Below, in pieces: positions 43,856 through 45,782 of a DNA stretch of 45,782 bases. A program made the translations under genes and the position numbers. The notes beneath the pieces were generated by a model. That model was not told the origin of the DNA. It was given only the letters and a program-made list of their open reading frames with translations, and ran no database searches. Source of the DNA: Chlorokybus atmophyticus. Lineage: Eukaryota; Streptophyta; Chlorokybophyceae; Chlorokybales; Chlorokybaceae. The stretch covers positions 221,696 to 267,477 of the forward strand of contig RHPI01003762.1 in the NCBI GenBank assembly GCA_009103225.1. The letters are read 5' to 3'. Within the stretch, counting starts at the first letter, position 1, and each line of letters opens with the position of its first letter.

Positions 43856-45688
43856 CTAACGCCTCTGGTAGTTCAACAACTGGATGCCGAAGACCACAAC
43901 CATGGCAAAGACAGCAACAAAACCGGTGAGGATCGCTGCCGTTTGGCCGAGGAAGGAGTAGCTGAACCCGAAATAAGCGTTGATGTACTTGCTGATAGGC
44001 TCTTCACCCGCGTCCGCCAGGCTGATCATGGTGTTGTCCTTCCCCAACTGGCTGCTGATCAACCCATCGAGCGTCCATGCCAGAGGATTGCAATAGGAGT
44101 ACCATCGCCACCACCCAGGCATGTTATTGCGAGAGACAATAAAGCCAGCGAATAGGTTCCTGTGTTCATGCCACACAGCGATCAACAACATGTAGGACAC
44201 ATTGGTAAGCGAGGAGACCAAAAAGAGACCCATAGCTAACAGGTTGCACACACACCAGAAGGAGTAAAAGAAGGTAGAAAGAACGGCTGCCAGCTGCACA
44301 CTAGGAGTAAGCACCGCGCAAGACATGCCATAGTATGTAAAGCAGGATAGCGTCAGAAACATGAAGAAGAAATACCTGCTATGTATGCAAGAGATGAAAT
44401 GGTCGGCCATGAGTGTGCTTGTGAGATGATGACTTTATGCAGGAACCACACGTCTGCCACAGACGCTTACCATAAGAAGCTGGCTGCGTCCCATTGGAAG
44501 TCGACCGTTGCATAGGTGATAACAGCGTACGTGGCAGTCTGAACCAGAATGTAGAGGATTTCAATCAGCGGTTGACCGAGAGCATAAGGCACAGCCGAGT
44601 AGTACCCCGCCGCACGCTCGCGGTAGAACACTCCTCTCTCCACTGCCACCACGGGCTGTACCGTGGAGGCATTCTGGATTCCGAGGCAGAACACGACAAG
44701 ATACACGCCACCGGCAATGTTCAACACATCCTGCTGGCTGCTTCGGTCGTTGCCCTTCCTCCAAAAGGTGGCGCCGAAAAAGAGCCCAATGAGGACCGTC
44801 ATGCCCAGCCGCACAGCGTTGTACTGCGGTGAGCGCCAGTATGTGATGTGCTGCTTCCACAAGTTCGCCAGCAGCTGTTCTGAGAACGGCCTTGCGTACT
44901 TGTTGTCGAACTTCACAAACTCCAGCCCCGGCTGTGGTTGTGACAACTCTTCAATCATACTCTCGTTTCGCCTGTGCACGAAGCGACCCACAGTCAGTCA
45001 GTCTCCTCCGCAAGATCTTGCTGTGCGAACAGCGCCATGTTGTAACCGCGGCATGCATGACAACAACAAAGGCAAAAAACAAAACGCGCAGCATGAAGTT
45101 CCATGTGCTACGTGCTTACTCGAGGAGATACGAATTGCGGTAGTATCTACCAAAGTCGACACCCGTGGACTTCTCCACGGCGGGGGTGGAGCACTCGAGC
45201 ATCCAGGTGGCGGGGTTCTGACCCTCCTGAATGCGGGGCACTGCGGGAATTGCCTGAAAGAATGTGACGAGCTCGCAGGACTCGTGGCCAAGGCCACCGA
45301 AATAGATCACTTCGCCCCCGCGTTGGAGCAGCAGCAACTCATCGAACGACTCAAAGATGTCAACCGATGGCTGATGGATGGTGCACACAACTGTTCGGCC
45401 CGTATCGACCGTGTTGCGCACCGCTCTCATCACAATGGCTGCAGCGCGTGCATCAAGTCCGGAGGTTGGCTGCTCAGCACACACACAACATGCAACCTTG
45501 GTCTCACCTTGTGCATGTGCGGGTTGCACGCATGTGTACGGACTACGCAATACGCACGAGCAAAGCACTCCTGTTTCTTGTTGCGCATGTACACACTGCC
45601 AGCTGGAAAGAGAGCATACCTCGTCCATAAAGATGATGCTTGGGTTTGCAACGAGCTCGACAGCCATGGTCAGGCGCTTGCGCTGCAG
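43856..45688 (-). CDS. PDR-type ABCG transporter, C-terminal half, 5'-truncated at telomere
   Basis: Exons on the minus strand: about 45688-45620, 45469-45120, 44971-44471 and 44375-43856, with donors GTATGC, GTAAGC and GTAAGC and CAG acceptors; all junctions are in frame. Exon 1 encodes [20 protein letters not shown], which includes the Walker B strand of the second nucleotide-binding domain. Exon 2 gives [17 protein letters not shown] (D-loop), [17 protein letters not shown] (H-loop) and NPATWMLE. Exons 3-4 encode the second membrane domain, with about six hydrophobic segments and the typical C-terminus LLNYQRR. PDR pumps export lipids, terpenoids or drugs at the plasma membrane. Walker A, Q-loop, the LSxxQ signature and the whole N-terminal half are missing: telomere repeats start 12-13 bases upstream. 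The retained frame has no stop, so loss may be recent or the fragment is under little decay. It cannot work alone as a pump. Confidence 0.9.
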
Positions 45689-45700
45689 CCATTGTGATGA

Positions 45701-45782
45701 GGGTTAGGGTTAGGGTTAGGGTTAGGGTTAGGGTTAGGGTTAGGGTTAGGGTTAGGGTTAGGGTTAGGGTTAGGGTTAGGGT
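45701..45782 (+). repeat. Telomere, (TTAGGG)n
   Basis: Thirteen GGGTTA units plus GGGT, G-rich strand running 5' to 3' toward the right edge, as expected for a true right-hand chromosome end. Confidence 0.97.

Noticed and set aside
44663-45697. 344-codon plus-strand frame
   Set aside because: Shadow of the ABC transporter exons; the minus strand carries the conserved motifs and introns.

Overview
The window looks like the end of a nuclear chromosome from a repeat-rich eukaryote, most likely an alga or another photosynthetic protist. Supporting signs are spliceosomal GT-AG introns, a full-length-type PDR/ABCG transporter fragment, a chromovirus with an initiator-Met-tRNA primer site, and a terminal (TTAGGG)n array at the right edge. 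TTAGGG is not the usual land-plant repeat (TTTAGGG). The species cannot be named from sequence alone. No rRNA, tRNA or CRISPR array was recognised.

Left part, 1-4990: the 5' portion of a CACTA (En/Spm) DNA transposon. It carries a minus-strand, multi-exon TNP2-type transposase gene that runs off the left edge. Its right end has a CACTA terminus at 4979-4990 and an unusual 650-bp array of 16-bp palindromes (GGACCATnnATGGTCC type).

5231-15733: an old, plus-strand Ty3/gypsy element of about 10.3 kb. In order it has Gag, two zinc knuckles, a long spacer, aspartic protease, a remnant of a cytosine-5 DNA methyltransferase fused to the front of the reverse transcriptase, RNase H, integrase and a C-terminal PHD-like finger. 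It is riddled with stops and frameshifts. This element, with both a DNA-methylation module and a chromatin-reader-like module, is the most interesting object in the window.

15.7-22.9 kb: mostly non-coding repeats, namely a CACGCA-type minisatellite, short duplications, a short interstitial (TTAGGG) run and a 210-base assembly gap.

23.6-28.3 kb (and perhaps to 34 kb), minus strand: decayed copies of a spliced gene. Its order of motifs (ALFVVM..EICGYWFV, LYVDN, STG-PLF, RGTSQLE) resembles that of a poorly characterised DDE-transposase-like family. The 3' module is present twice in tandem, and each copy has a long AG/CT microsatellite next to the same exon. Another unrecognised spliced gene lies near 33-34 kb.

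34206-41548: a complete minus-strand chromovirus-type Ty3/gypsy element. It has a 5-bp target duplication (GCATG), about 98% identical LTRs, PBS and PPT, an intact Gag, and a pol broken by several stops and frame changes.

43.8-45.7 kb: the last four exons of a PDR-type ABC transporter on the minus strand. The gene is cut just upstream of its RKRLT motif and capped directly by telomere repeats at 45701-45782, which suggests a chromosome break healed by telomere addition.
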